Part shown: positions 53,984 to 62,379 of the stretch, one piece after another
Layout of the letters: each line of letters starts with the position of its first letter
How positions within the stretch are numbered: position 1 is the stretch's first letter
Assembly (NCBI RefSeq): GCF_026625765.1
Contig: NZ_CP113062.1
Span: 2,728,001-2,792,000, forward strand
DNA: 64,000 bases
Reading direction: 5' to 3'
Source: Frigoribacterium sp. SL97
GTDB taxonomy: Bacteria > Actinomycetota > Actinomycetes > Actinomycetales > Microbacteriaceae
Notes under the pieces: generated by a model
Seen by the model: the letters and a program-made list of their open reading frames with translations, nothing else
What the model was told of the DNA's origin: nothing
The model's database searches: none
Program-made: the position numbers and the translations under genes

Positions 53984-55042
53984 GTGAAGATCCACAACCC
54001 GTTCCGCATCGGTCTGCTCGCGGGGCTGGGAGTGCTCGTCGCCCTCGTCATCGGGGGTGCCGTCGGCCAGCTCTCGACGATCCTGACCTACGTGGGCGCG
54101 GCCCTGTTCATCTCGCTGGGGCTCGACCCGGTCGTCTCGTGGCTCGAGAAGCGTCGGGTGCCCCGGGGCATCGCCATCGTGATCGTCCTCGTGGCCGTGG
54201 TGGGCGCCTTCGTGGGCGTCGTCTTCGCGATCGTGCCCGTCATCGTGCAGCAGACCACGAGCCTCATCCAGGCGCTGACGTCGTACCTGCAGAGCGTCAC
54301 CACCCAGCAGTTCGTCGACAACCTGCAAGAACTCGTCCCCCAGAACGTCTTCGACGTGCAGGACGCGCTCGACTCCATCGTCGACTTCCTGACCAACCCC
54401 GACAACGTCGTCACGATCGGCGGCGGGGTCCTCGCCGTCGGCGTCGCGATCGGCAACGGCCTCTTCGGCACGGTCGTCGTGGTCATCCTGACGATCTACT
54501 TCACCTCGTCGATCAACAGCGTCAAGCGCGCGCTCTACCAGCTCGTCCCGGCCTCGAAGCGGGCCACGTTCGTCGACATCTCCGAACAGATCAGCCAATC
54601 GGTGGGTCGGTACGTCATCGGCCAGTTCACGCTCGCGGCGCTCAACGGCATCCTGAGCTTCGTGTTCCTCACCATCATCGGAGCCCAACAGCCGGCGGTC
54701 TTCGCGTTCATCGCGTTCCTGGGGTCGATCATCCCCCTCGTCGGCACCATCAGCGGTTCGGCGATCATCGTGCTGGCACAGATCGCGCTGTTGCCCCAGT
54801 CACCGGCCACCTGGGTGACGACAGCCGTCTACTACCTGGTCTACATGCAGGTCGAGGCCTACCTGCTGAGCCCGCGCATCATGCGGCGGGCGGTCCGCGT
54901 CCCGGGCGTGATCGTCGTCATCGCGGCCCTCGTCGGTGGCACCCTGCTGGGAGTGCTCGGCGCACTCATCGCCATCCCCGTCGCCGCGTCGATCCTGCTG
55001 ATCATCCGCGAGGTCTACGTGCCACGCCAGAACCAGCTCTGA
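53984..55042 (+). CDS. AI-2E family transporter (PerM/TqsA-like)
   Basis: 352 residues from GTG 53984, with AGGAG nine bases upstream. Helices at the N-terminus (LGVLVALVIGGAVG) and GAALFISLGLDPVVSWLEKRRVPRG, a central extracellular or amphipathic segment, and the family block FIAFLGSIIPLVGTISGS followed by VYYLVYMQVEAYLLSPRIMRRAVRVPG. The family includes exporters of autoinducer-2 and Na+/H+ antiporters, so the substrate is not known. It follows the coiled-coil gene by 73 bases and may share its transcript. Confidence 0.92.
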   Translation: MKIHNPFRIGLLAGLGVLVALVIGGAVGQLSTILTYVGAALFISLGLDPVVSWLEKRRVPRGIAIVIVLVAVVGAFVGVVFAIVPVIVQQTTSLIQALTSYLQSVTTQQFVDNLQELVPQNVFDVQDALDSIVDFLTNPDNVVTIGGGVLAVGVAIGNGLFGTVVVVILTIYFTSSINSVKRALYQLVPASKRATFVDISEQISQSVGRYVIGQFTLAALNGILSFVFLTIIGAQQPAVFAFIAFLGSIIPLVGTISGSAIIVLAQIALLPQSPATWVTTAVYYLVYMQVEAYLLSPRIMRRAVRVPGVIVVIAALVGGTLLGVLGALIAIPVAASILLIIREVYVPRQNQL

Positions 55043-55109
55043 GACGCGCTACGCCCCGGTCGCTCCGAGCCCGGCGTGGTGGACAGTCCGCCGTCCGGCG
55101 GAGGCACCG

Positions 55110-55853
55110 TCAGGAGGCGCGGGGCGGCCAGGTGGACGGCAGCGGCAGGGCACCGGGCGCGACCCGACGGACGATCTCGGTCAGCACGCGACTGGTCTGC
55201 TTCTCGCCGACCCAGAGGTGCTTGCCTCCCTCGACGGCGACCACCTCGGCCTCGGGAACGAGGGCGAAGCGACGTCGCGCCTCGTCGGGACGCAGGTAGT
55301 CGTCGAACTCGGGCACGACGGCCACCACGGCCCGCCCGGAGTCGTGCCACGCCCCGAGTTCGGCGTCGGACGTGCGGTGCAGTGGTGGGGACAGCAGCAC
55401 GACGCCGGCCACCTCGACGTCGAGGCCGTGCTTCAGGGCGACTTCGGTGCCGAACGACCAACCCACCAACCACGGGGTGGGCAGACCGCGATCGCCCACG
55501 AAGGCCACGGCGGCGGCGAGGTCGGCCGCTTCGGCCACCCCCTCGCCGAACTCACCCTCGGACCGACCTCGCGGAGACGACACCCCGCGGAAGTTGAACC
55601 TGAGCACGGCGAGGTCGGCCAGGGCCGGAAGACGGGCCGCGGCCTTCCTGATGACGTGGGAGTCCATGAACCCGCCGGCGGTGGGCAGAGGGTGCAACGC
55701 GACGATCGTGCCGACGGGCTCGCGGTCCGCCGGGAGGCTCAGCTCGCCCACCAGGGTCAGCCCGTCGCCGGTGTGCAGTTCGACGTCCTCACGCCGCGCG
55801 GGCAGCAGGACGCCCCCGCGGATCTCGAGAGCGTCGGCGTCGGGGGTCGTCAC
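55110..55853 (-). CDS. Alpha/beta hydrolase (dienelactone hydrolase-like)
   Basis: 247 residues from GTG 55853, which overlaps the upstream stop as GTGA; the longer ATG 55880 start would overlap by 31 bases. Oxyanion region TIVALHPLPTAGGFMDSHVIRKAA, FNFRGVSSPRGRS, nucleophile elbow LVGWSFGTEVAL with Ser, acid region VPEFDDYLRPDEA and His in VEGGKHLWVGEK. Cytoplasmic; substrate unknown. The last residues PRAS and the stop are written by a dispersed 11-mer (55112-55122). Confidence 0.88.
   Translation of the reverse strand: MTTPDADALEIRGGVLLPARREDVELHTGDGLTLVGELSLPADREPVGTIVALHPLPTAGGFMDSHVIRKAAARLPALADLAVLRFNFRGVSSPRGRSEGEFGEGVAEAADLAAAVAFVGDRGLPTPWLVGWSFGTEVALKHGLDVEVAGVVLLSPPLHRTSDAELGAWHDSGRAVVAVVPEFDDYLRPDEARRRFALVPEAEVVAVEGGKHLWVGEKQTSRVLTEIVRRVAPGALPLPSTWPPRAS
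55112..55122 (+). repeat. Dispersed 11-mer at the hydrolase stop codon
   Basis: AGGAGGCGCGG; its reverse complement followed by GA encodes RAS and the TGA stop. Confidence 0.9.
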
Positions 55854-56149
55854 GAGATCCTCCAGCAGTGGGTGTGCCAATGGCGGCGGGCCGCCAGGTC
55901 GTCCTCGGCACCGAACAGCCCGTCGGCACGCCAGGCCACGACGTGCGGCGTCGCGGGAGCGATGCCCAAGGAGCAGCCGGGGCAGACGTACTCTTTGACG
56001 GCCGACGTCGCCGAGACCGACTGGACGTTGAACGAACGCCCGTGTTTGGTCTCGACCGTCAAGCCGCCGAACGACGCTCGGGTGACGTCGTAGGCCTCGT
56101 CGGCGTCACGCCGGTCGCGCGAGCGACGGGAGCGGTTGCTGCGGGGCAT
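55850..56149 (-). CDS. Small Cys/His-rich conserved protein
   Basis: 99 residues: basic N-terminus (RSNRSRRSRDRRDADEAYDVTRA), beta region GGLTVETKHGRSFNVQSV, then CPGCSLGIAPATPHVVAWRAD and HWHTHCW. The CxxC and HxxHC arrangement suggests a zinc site. Proteins of this size and pattern next to a hydrolase gene are common in actinobacteria, but no function is established here. It is translationally coupled to the hydrolase. Confidence 0.75.
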   Translation of the reverse strand: MPRSNRSRRSRDRRDADEAYDVTRASFGGLTVETKHGRSFNVQSVSATSAVKEYVCPGCSLGIAPATPHVVAWRADGLFGAEDDLAARRHWHTHCWRIS

Positions 56150-56197
56150 GACGACCAGCGTAGCAACGGCCCCCGAGGTCGAGGGCCGTGCGACGGA

Positions 56198-57022
56198 TCA
56201 GTACCAGTTGTTGGCGACGGAATGGGCCCAAGCACCGCAGGGGTTGCCGTAGCGGCCGCCGATGTAGTTCAGCCCCCACGTGATCTGCGTGGCGGGATTG
56301 GTCTGCCAGTCGGCACCGACGGAGCCCATCTTGCTACCCGGCAGGGCCTGGGGAATGCCGTAGGCACCACTCGACCGGTTGGACGCGTAGACGTTCCAGC
56401 TGGACTCTTTCTGCCACAGCGACACCAGGCAGTCGTACTGGTCGGAGCCCCAGCCGCGAGCGGCCACGAGTTCGGCGGCGACAGCCTTCGCGCTGCCCGG
56501 GTCAGGGGTACCCGCCACGGGAGCAGACGACGACTTCTTGGCAGAGCCGGACGTCGCACCCGACGGGGCCGCGGGCTTCTCGGTCTCGGCCACCACGACG
56601 GGCGGGGGCGGCGGCGGCACGTACTCGGTCACGCCGTAGGCGTCCCGGTCGGCGACGGTCACGGCGGCACCGGCGACCGTGAGGGTCTGACCGGGGGCCG
56701 TCAGCACCGACGCAGCGCCCGGAACGGTCGTCGCGGCCTCGGCACCGGCCAAGGGGTTGACGAGCGAGGCCGACACGAAGGCGAACGACGCACAGAAACC
56801 GACGAGGGGAATTGCCACCCGTCGAGGGAATCCGGTTCGACGAGCGGCCGGTACGGCATCGCGGACGGGACCGGTGAACGCGAGGGAGCCGGCTGCGGGG
56901 CGTCGCACGACGCTCTGCGAGGCCGGCACGCGGATGCGCCGGCGGGTCGAGGGTCGTTCGACCGCGGCCGGGTGCTCTCGTCGAGAGGGACCGGGGGTCG
57001 GATTCGCTGCGTGCCTGCCCAT
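56198..57022 (-). CDS. Secreted lytic-transglycosylase-like protein
   Basis: 274 residues from ATG 57022. A long cytoplasmic-type N-terminus, helix VAIPLVGFCASFAFVSASLV, a proline-rich segment (EYVPPPPPPVVV) and a C-terminal catalytic-type domain: GWGSDQYDCLVSLWQKESSWNVYASNRSSGAYGIPQALPGSKM and NPATQITWGLNYIGGRYGNPCGAW. The E-S-S-W-N followed by GAYGIPQ is the SLT/Rpf-type transglycosylase pattern, with Glu as acid. Two cysteines probably pair. Role in wall turnover or resuscitation is inferred. Confidence 0.88.
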   Translation of the reverse strand: MGRHAANPTPGPSRREHPAAVERPSTRRRIRVPASQSVVRRPAAGSLAFTGPVRDAVPAARRTGFPRRVAIPLVGFCASFAFVSASLVNPLAGAEAATTVPGAASVLTAPGQTLTVAGAAVTVADRDAYGVTEYVPPPPPPVVVAETEKPAAPSGATSGSAKKSSSAPVAGTPDPGSAKAVAAELVAARGWGSDQYDCLVSLWQKESSWNVYASNRSSGAYGIPQALPGSKMGSVGADWQTNPATQITWGLNYIGGRYGNPCGAWAHSVANNWY

Positions 57023-57120
57023 GAGTCCGTCCAGGGTAACCGATGGGACGCCGGAGGGCCAGGGACGACCCGTCAGCGTGTCGGAGGCTCGGGGGAAGAG
57101 GAGAGGCCCGGCCGTGACCG

Positions 57121-57678
57121 TCAGCGGACGGCCAGCATGACGTCGACCACCGTGTCGAGCACCAGGTCGACCTGGCTCTCGCGGTAACCGCCGCGCTTCG
57201 CCCGGAAGACCGAAGCCCGGACGTCGTCGATGCTGAGGGGGCGGCCGTCGGTGAAGTAGCCGTGCAGCCGCCGGGTGAGGCGGTCGACGTCTCGCGGGTG
57301 GTAGCCGGTCGTGAGGATGCCCACCCTGTCGAAGCGGTGGCCCTGCGGTCGCTCGAGACGGGCCACGATGTCTTCCGCCCCGGAGCGCGCGGTCGAGAAC
57401 CAGGTCGACTCGGCGCCCGACGAGACGGCCCGTTCGCGCTCCCGACTGGCGAAGGCGTCCTCGAGACGTTCGAGCGCGGCGTCGACGTGTGCCGTCGAGT
57501 ACCCGTTCTTGGTCAACCCGAAGGCCGTGCGTCGGATGCGGGCGGAGTCGATGCCGAGGCCGGTCTCGCCGGCGTAGGCCTTCCGGGCCTCGACCAGGAA
57601 CGCGTCGACCTCGTCGACGTCGTAACCCCGCTTGCCCTTGGGAACGATCGGGAATGTGCTGCTCACGGCCACCATCAT
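57121..57678 (-). CDS. DivIVA-motif repeat protein
   Basis: 185 residues (ATG 57678 or the next ATG 57675). Four successive copies of a DivIVA-type GY-xxxx-VD motif are visible: KRGYDVDEVDAFL, KNGYSTAHVDAALERLED, TTGYHPRDVDRLTRRLHGYF and RGGYRESQVDLVLDTVVDVM, each followed by a short helix. No long coiled coil follows, unlike classical DivIVA. It may bind curved membrane or another DivIVA protein. Function unknown. Confidence 0.8.
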   Translation of the reverse strand: MMVAVSSTFPIVPKGKRGYDVDEVDAFLVEARKAYAGETGLGIDSARIRRTAFGLTKNGYSTAHVDAALERLEDAFASRERERAVSSGAESTWFSTARSGAEDIVARLERPQGHRFDRVGILTTGYHPRDVDRLTRRLHGYFTDGRPLSIDDVRASVFRAKRGGYRESQVDLVLDTVVDVMLAVR

Positions 57679-57738
57679 GCCGCATGGGCCGATGGCAAGC
57701 CGCTGGACGCGCGGCCGGTCAGTACCGGCGGACGGGCG

Positions 57739-58737
57739 TCACGCGAAGAGGAGGTACAGGGCGTAGGCCGCGGCGGCCGAGGGCAACGTGCTGTCGAGCC
57801 GGTCGAGGAACCCGCCGTGTCCGGGAAGCCAGGTGCTGATGTCTTTGATGCCCAGGTCGCGCTTGATGAGGGATTCGGACAGATCGCCGATGGTGGCGGT
57901 CACGATGATGACGCCACCGAAGACGAGACCGAACCACCACGGCTCGTCGAGCAGGAAGACCGACAACAGCACGGCCGCGATGAGGCTGGCGGCCACCGAA
58001 CCGGCGAAGCCCTCCCAGGTCTTCTTGGGACTGATGCGGGGCGCCATCGGGTGCTTGCCGAAGTTCAGGCCGGTCGCGTAGGCACCGGTGTCGACCGCGA
58101 TCACGACGATGAGAGCCGACAGGGTCCACCACTGGCCGTCGGGTCGAGCAGCCATGAGGGCCATGAAGCTGCCGAGGAACGAGCAGTAGATCTGGACGAA
58201 CGCACCGGCACCGAGATCACGACCCAGCGCGGAGGCGCCGGCTCGGTGCGACGGACGGGCCGTCTCGACGAGGCGCCACACGGAGACGACGACGATGCCG
58301 CCCACCAGAGCGGCCCACTGGCCGCCGGCTCCGCCGTAGAAGGCCGCGGGGACCACGGCCACGCCGGCGAGGACGCTCGGGAGGCGGGGCACGTCGCGCC
58401 CGGCGAAGCGCAGGGCACTGGCGAGTTCGAAGCACAACGAACCGATCAGGGCCGCCGCCACGATGATGAAGAACGCCTTGACGAAGATCAGGCTCAACAA
58501 GACCGCGGCCCCGAGCAGGACACCCACGGCGATGGCGGCCGGAAGGTTGCGACCGGTGCGCGCCGTCAACTTCTCGTTGCGCGAGTCGAGGCGCGCCTTG
58601 CCTGCCCGCAGTTGGCTCTCGATGTCGTGGCGGGCCGCTTGCGCTCGAGCGTCGAAGTCGGCCCGGCGACTACCGAGAGTGCTCTTCTGAGCCGGTGACG
58701 AGTCGTCGGGGCCGGCGCCGTCGGGTCGCTGTCTCAT
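57739..58737 (-). CDS. cdsA: Phosphatidate cytidylyltransferase
   Basis: Makes CDP-diacylglycerol for phospholipid synthesis. 332 residues with a charged N-terminal 65-residue extension, about eight helices and the CdsA signature SPKKTWEGFAGSVAAS followed by GDLSESLIKRDLGIKDISTWLPGHGGFLDRLDS. The start overlaps the frr stop (TGATG). Last gene of the rpsB-tsf-pyrH-frr-cdsA series. Confidence 0.96.
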   Translation of the reverse strand: MRQRPDGAGPDDSSPAQKSTLGSRRADFDARAQAARHDIESQLRAGKARLDSRNEKLTARTGRNLPAAIAVGVLLGAAVLLSLIFVKAFFIIVAAALIGSLCFELASALRFAGRDVPRLPSVLAGVAVVPAAFYGGAGGQWAALVGGIVVVSVWRLVETARPSHRAGASALGRDLGAGAFVQIYCSFLGSFMALMAARPDGQWWTLSALIVVIAVDTGAYATGLNFGKHPMAPRISPKKTWEGFAGSVAASLIAAVLLSVFLLDEPWWFGLVFGGVIIVTATIGDLSESLIKRDLGIKDISTWLPGHGGFLDRLDSTLPSAAAAYALYLLFA

Positions 58738-59294
58738 CAGACCTCGAGCAGCTCCGCTTCTTTCTTCTTCAACGCGTCGTCGATGGAGTCGATGTACCCC
58801 TTGGTGATCGACTCGAGCTCTTTCTCGGCACGAGCGACCTCGTCGTCGCCGACCTCGGTCTTCTGGGCGTCGAGCGCCTCTTTCGACTTGCGACGGACGT
58901 TGCGCACCTGCACCTTGGCGTCCTCGCCCTTGCTGCGCACGAGCTTGACGAACTCTTTGCGACGCTCTTGCGTCAGCTCGGGGATGGTGACTCGGACGAT
59001 CGTGCCGTCGTTCGTCGGGTTGGCCCCGAGGTTCGGGAAGGTCGCGATGGCCTTCTCGATCTCTTTGAGGGCCGTCTTGTCGTAGGGGGTGACGATCATG
59101 GTGCGCGCCTCGGGCACCTGCAGCGAGGCGAGCTGGGCCAGCGGGGTCGGGGTCCCGTAGTAGTCGATCGGGATCTTCTGGAACAGAGCGGGGTTGATGC
59201 GGCCGGTGCGCACCGTCCCGAAGTCGTTCTTGGCGGCGTCGAGCGCCTTGTCCATCTTCTCGCGCGTCTCGGTGAGTACGTCGTTGATCGCCAC
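58737..59294 (-). CDS. frr: Ribosome recycling factor
   Basis: Splits post-termination ribosomes with EF-G. 185 residues from GTG 59294 (AGGAG five bases upstream). Signature segments: REKMDKALDAAKNDFGTVRTGRINPALF, DYYGTPTPLAQLASLQVPEARTM, NLGANPTNDGTIVRVTIPELTQERRKEFVKLVR. Normal length, 1-base overlap with cdsA. Confidence 0.97.
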   Translation of the reverse strand: MAINDVLTETREKMDKALDAAKNDFGTVRTGRINPALFQKIPIDYYGTPTPLAQLASLQVPEARTMIVTPYDKTALKEIEKAIATFPNLGANPTNDGTIVRVTIPELTQERRKEFVKLVRSKGEDAKVQVRNVRRKSKEALDAQKTEVGDDEVARAEKELESITKGYIDSIDDALKKKEAELLEV

Positions 59295-59332
59295 TGGTGC
59301 TCCTTGTTCGGTTCGCGGTCGAGTTTAGTCGT

Positions 59333-60052
59333 CTAGTTGCTGACGATTGTTCCGATGCGTTCGCCGCGGATGGCGCGGGCGATGTTGCCCTCGCCTTCCA
59401 TGCCGAACACGTGCATGGGCATGCCGTTGTCCATGCAGAGACTGAAGGCGGTCGAGTCGACGACCTTGAGCCCCTGCATCAGCGCCTCTTGGTACGTGAG
59501 CTGGTCGAGCTTGACCGCCGACGGGTCGTGCCGGGGGTCGGCCGAGTAGACGCCGTCCACGCCGTTCTTGGCGACGAGCACCTCGGAGGCCCCGATCTCG
59601 AGGGCTCGCTGGGCCGAGACGGTGTCGGTCGAGAAGTACGGCAGGCCGGCGCCGGCACCGAAGATGACGACGCGCCCCTTCTCGAGGTGCCGCTCGGCGC
59701 GACGGGGGATGTACGGCTCGGCGACCTGGGTCATCGCGATGGCGGACTGGACGCGGGTGGCAGCGCCGGCCTGCTCGAGGAAGTCCTGGAGGGCGAGGGC
59801 GTTCATGACGGTGCCCAGCATGCCCATGTAGTCGGCCCGGCCCCGGTCCATGCCGCGCTGACTGAGTTCGGCACCGCGGAAGAAGTTGCCGCCACCTACC
59901 ACGATGGCGATCTCGACGTCGGTCGCCGCGTCGGCGATCTCACGGGCGATGGAGCCGACCACGTCGGGGTTCACGCCGAGCTGGCCGCCGCCGAAGGCCT
60001 CACCCGAGAGCTTCAGCAGGACGCGTCGTCGTCCGGTCGTTTCCGATGTCAT
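59333..60052 (-). CDS. pyrH: Uridylate kinase
   Basis: Phosphorylates UMP to UDP. 239 residues: RRVLLKLSGEAFGG, AIVVGGGNFFRGAELSQRGMDRGRADYMGMLGTVMNALAL, GTGLPYFSTDT-like segment GAGAGLPYFSTDTVSAQRALEIGA and VDGVYSADPRHDPSA, all standard for the amino-acid kinase family. Located between tsf and frr as in most bacteria. Confidence 0.97.
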   Translation of the reverse strand: MTSETTGRRRVLLKLSGEAFGGGQLGVNPDVVGSIAREIADAATDVEIAIVVGGGNFFRGAELSQRGMDRGRADYMGMLGTVMNALALQDFLEQAGAATRVQSAIAMTQVAEPYIPRRAERHLEKGRVVIFGAGAGLPYFSTDTVSAQRALEIGASEVLVAKNGVDGVYSADPRHDPSAVKLDQLTYQEALMQGLKVVDSTAFSLCMDNGMPMHVFGMEGEGNIARAIRGERIGTIVSN

Positions 60053-60158
60053 GCGAGTCTCCGTCTCGTCGTGGCCGTAGCCAGGTTAGCGAGTTCGGGC
60101 TGGTCGCCGTCCGTCGCCGATGATGCACCCGACGTCGTCACCTCGGCCGGGCATGGGA

Positions 60159-60192
60159 ACGGGGTCCGAGACACGTTCGTCTCGGACCCCGT
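60159..60192 (-). terminator. Terminator after tsf
   Basis: Perfect 14-base-pair stem ACGGGGTCCGAGAC / GTCTCGGACCCCGT with a 6-base loop, 11 bases after the tsf stop. It separates rpsB-tsf from pyrH-frr-cdsA. Confidence 0.85.
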
Positions 60193-60203
60193 CACGGTGC
60201 TGT

Positions 60204-61031
60204 CTAGGCGCCGACCTTGATGCGGGCGAAGCCCGTGATCGTCAGTCCGGCCTCGGCGACCACCTTGGCGACGGACAACTTGTTGTCCTTCGCGTAGGCC
60301 TGGTCGAGCAGGGCGATCTCCTTGAAGAAGCCGGTGAGGCGTCCCTCGATGATCTTGGGCAGGGCCGCTTCCGGCTTGCCCTCGTTCTTCGCGGTCTCCT
60401 CGACGATGGCTCGCTCCTTGTCGACCTGCTCGGTCGGCACGTCGTCGCGCGACAGGTACGTCGGCGCGGCGAAGGCGATGTGCTGAGCGATCGACCGAGC
60501 GGTCTCGGCGTCGTCACCCGTGTAGCCCACGACCACGCCGACCTGCGGGGGCAGGTCCTTCGAGGTCTTGTGCAGGTAGATGGCGAACTGCTCGCCCTCG
60601 ATGCGGTTGACGGTGCGCAGTTCGACCTTCTCGCCCATGAGCGCGGCCTCGTCGTTGACGAAGGCCTCGACGGTCTGGCCGCCGATCGCGGCGGCGTTGC
60701 CCTCGGCGGCACTGGAGGCTCCGCCCGCGTGCACCGCCTCGAGGACCTGGTCGGCCAGGGCGACGAACTTCTCGTTCTTCGCGACGAAGTCGGTCTCGCT
60801 GGCGAGCTCGATCAGCGTGGCGTACCCCGAACCGGGCTTGGCGGCGACGAGACCCGCGGTGGTCTGACGGCCCTCGCGCTTGGCGACGCCCTTCAGTCCC
60901 TTGACGCGGAGGATCTCGACGGCCTTCTCGATGTCGCCGTCGGCTTCTTCGAGGGCGTTCTTGCTGTCGACCATGCCCGCGCCGAGGCGGTCACGGAGGA
61001 TCTTGACGTCAGCGATGGTGTAGTTGGCCAT
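60204..61031 (-). CDS. tsf: Elongation factor Ts
   Basis: Nucleotide exchange factor for EF-Tu. 275 residues from ATG 61031 (MANYTIADVKILRDRLGAGMVDSKNALEEADGD), with GGAAG upstream; the longer frame is shadow of rpsB. The core motif ETDFVAKNEKF (usually TDFVAxN) and the coiled-coil and C-terminal modules are present. 45 bases downstream of rpsB. Confidence 0.97.
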   Translation of the reverse strand: MANYTIADVKILRDRLGAGMVDSKNALEEADGDIEKAVEILRVKGLKGVAKREGRQTTAGLVAAKPGSGYATLIELASETDFVAKNEKFVALADQVLEAVHAGGASSAAEGNAAAIGGQTVEAFVNDEAALMGEKVELRTVNRIEGEQFAIYLHKTSKDLPPQVGVVVGYTGDDAETARSIAQHIAFAAPTYLSRDDVPTEQVDKERAIVEETAKNEGKPEAALPKIIEGRLTGFFKEIALLDQAYAKDNKLSVAKVVAEAGLTITGFARIKVGA

Positions 61032-61075
61032 GTGTCTGACTTCCTTTCGTGGAGTCGGAAGGGTGAAGGAGAGGA

Positions 61076-62023
61076 CTACTTCGAGTCGGCGTCGGCCGGC
61101 TCGGCCGCGGTGGCCTCGGTCGCCTCGGCGACGGGCTCGACGACCGGCTCGCCCAGGGGCTTCGCGGCGACCTGCGCGTCGGCGTCGTTCTCCTCGACGG
61201 GGGCCTCGGCCACGGGGGCCTCGGCAGCAGGTGCCTCGGCGGCGGCGTCGGCGGCCTTGGCCTCGCCCTGCGCGAGCAGCTCGGCCTCCCATTCGGCCAT
61301 GGGCTCGACGGGCTGGTCGGCGTCCTCGGGCTTCTGGTGACGCTGCACCAGACCCTCGGCGGCAGCGTCGGCGACGATGCGCGTCAGCAGGCCGACGGAA
61401 CGGATGGCGTCGTCGTTGCCCGGGATCGGGAAGTTGATCTCGTCGGGGTCGCAGTTCGTGTCGAGGATGCCGATGACCGGGATGCCCAGCTTCTTGGCCT
61501 CGTCGATCGCGAGGTGCTCTTTCTTGGTGTCGACGACCCAGAGGGCGGACGGCGTCTTGGTGAGGTTGCGGATTCCGCCGAGCGTCTTGTGGAGCTTGTC
61601 GAGCTCACGCTTCTTGATCAGCAGTTCTTTCTTGGTGAAGCCCTGCGTGGTGTCGTCGAAGTCGATGTCCTCGAGCTCTTTCATGCGGGCGAGGCGCTTC
61701 GAGACCGTCTGGAAGTTGGTCAGGAGGCCACCGAGCCAGCGCTGGTTGACGAAGGGCTGGCCGACGCGGTTCGCCTGCTCGGCGATGGAGCCCTGGGCCT
61801 GCTTCTTCGTGCCGACGAAGAGGATGGTGCCGCCGTGTGCGACGGTCTCCTTGACGAAGTCGTACGCCTTGTCGATGTAGCCGAGCGACTGCTGCAGGTC
61901 GATGATGTGGATGCCCGAGCGCTCGGCGAGGATGAAGCGCTTCACCTTCGGGTTCCAGCGGCGGGTCTGGTGTCCGAAGTGGACGCCGCTGTCGAGCAGC
62001 TGGCGGATGGTGACGACGGCCAT
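61076..62023 (-). CDS. rpsB: 30S ribosomal protein S2
   Basis: 315 residues from ATG 62023, AGGAG seven bases upstream. MAVVTIRQLLDSGVHFGHQTRRWNPKVKRFI, TKKQAQGSIAEQANRVGQPFVNQRWLGGLLTNFQTV and TNCDPDEINFPIPGNDDAIRSVGLL are classic S2. The last 60 residues are an Ala/Glu/Pro acidic repeat tail (AEAPAAEAPVAEAPVEEN), longer than in E. coli but frequent in actinobacteria. Confidence 0.98.
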   Translation of the reverse strand: MAVVTIRQLLDSGVHFGHQTRRWNPKVKRFILAERSGIHIIDLQQSLGYIDKAYDFVKETVAHGGTILFVGTKKQAQGSIAEQANRVGQPFVNQRWLGGLLTNFQTVSKRLARMKELEDIDFDDTTQGFTKKELLIKKRELDKLHKTLGGIRNLTKTPSALWVVDTKKEHLAIDEAKKLGIPVIGILDTNCDPDEINFPIPGNDDAIRSVGLLTRIVADAAAEGLVQRHQKPEDADQPVEPMAEWEAELLAQGEAKAADAAAEAPAAEAPVAEAPVEENDADAQVAAKPLGEPVVEPVAEATEATAAEPADADSK

Positions 62024-62239
62024 GGTCGTTCTCCTTGTTTCTGGGCACACCCGCGGGTGTGCCTGCTTGTCGGTTGTCGGGCGACCGGTCGGTCGCCACT
62101 GCCTGGTGCCCGGGCACACGTCCGCCGAGCCCACCGTGAGGCGGTTCGGACCGAATGGACGTGGAGGCCGGGAGCGGCGCGAGGCGACCAGGTCGCCTCG
62201 ACGTCGGTGCGTCCGGGGACGCACAGGGCACGCGAAGTC

Positions 62240-62271
62240 AGCCTGCTGAGCAGGCTGCATCGCTCATGTTA
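62240..62271 (-). promoter_or_regulatory. rpsB promoter element and start of its leader
   Basis: TAACAT (62271-62266, minus strand) resembles a -10 hexamer; the predicted start near 62259 is followed at once by AGCCTGCT-C-AGCAGGCT (62256-62240), an 8-base-pair hairpin that would cap a leader of about 235 bases. The -35 is poor. The leader itself, about 62024-62239, holds no gene; it may carry S2 autoregulation, which is not demonstrated by the sequence. Confidence 0.4.
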
Positions 62272-62328
62272 GCACCACCACGGGCCCGGTGAGGTGGAGG
62301 TCGACCCCGGGCGGGGACCCCGACGTGC

Positions 62329-62365
62329 ACGAACGTCCCGCCCAGGATCTGGACGGGACGTTCGT
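62329..62365 (-). terminator. Terminator after the sugar transporter gene
   Basis: ACGAACGTCCCG-CCCAG and CTGG-ACGGGACGTTCGT pair over about 16 positions with a 3-base loop, 15 bases after the stop codon. Confidence 0.8.
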
Positions 62366-62379
62366 GGATCGTGTCGGGC

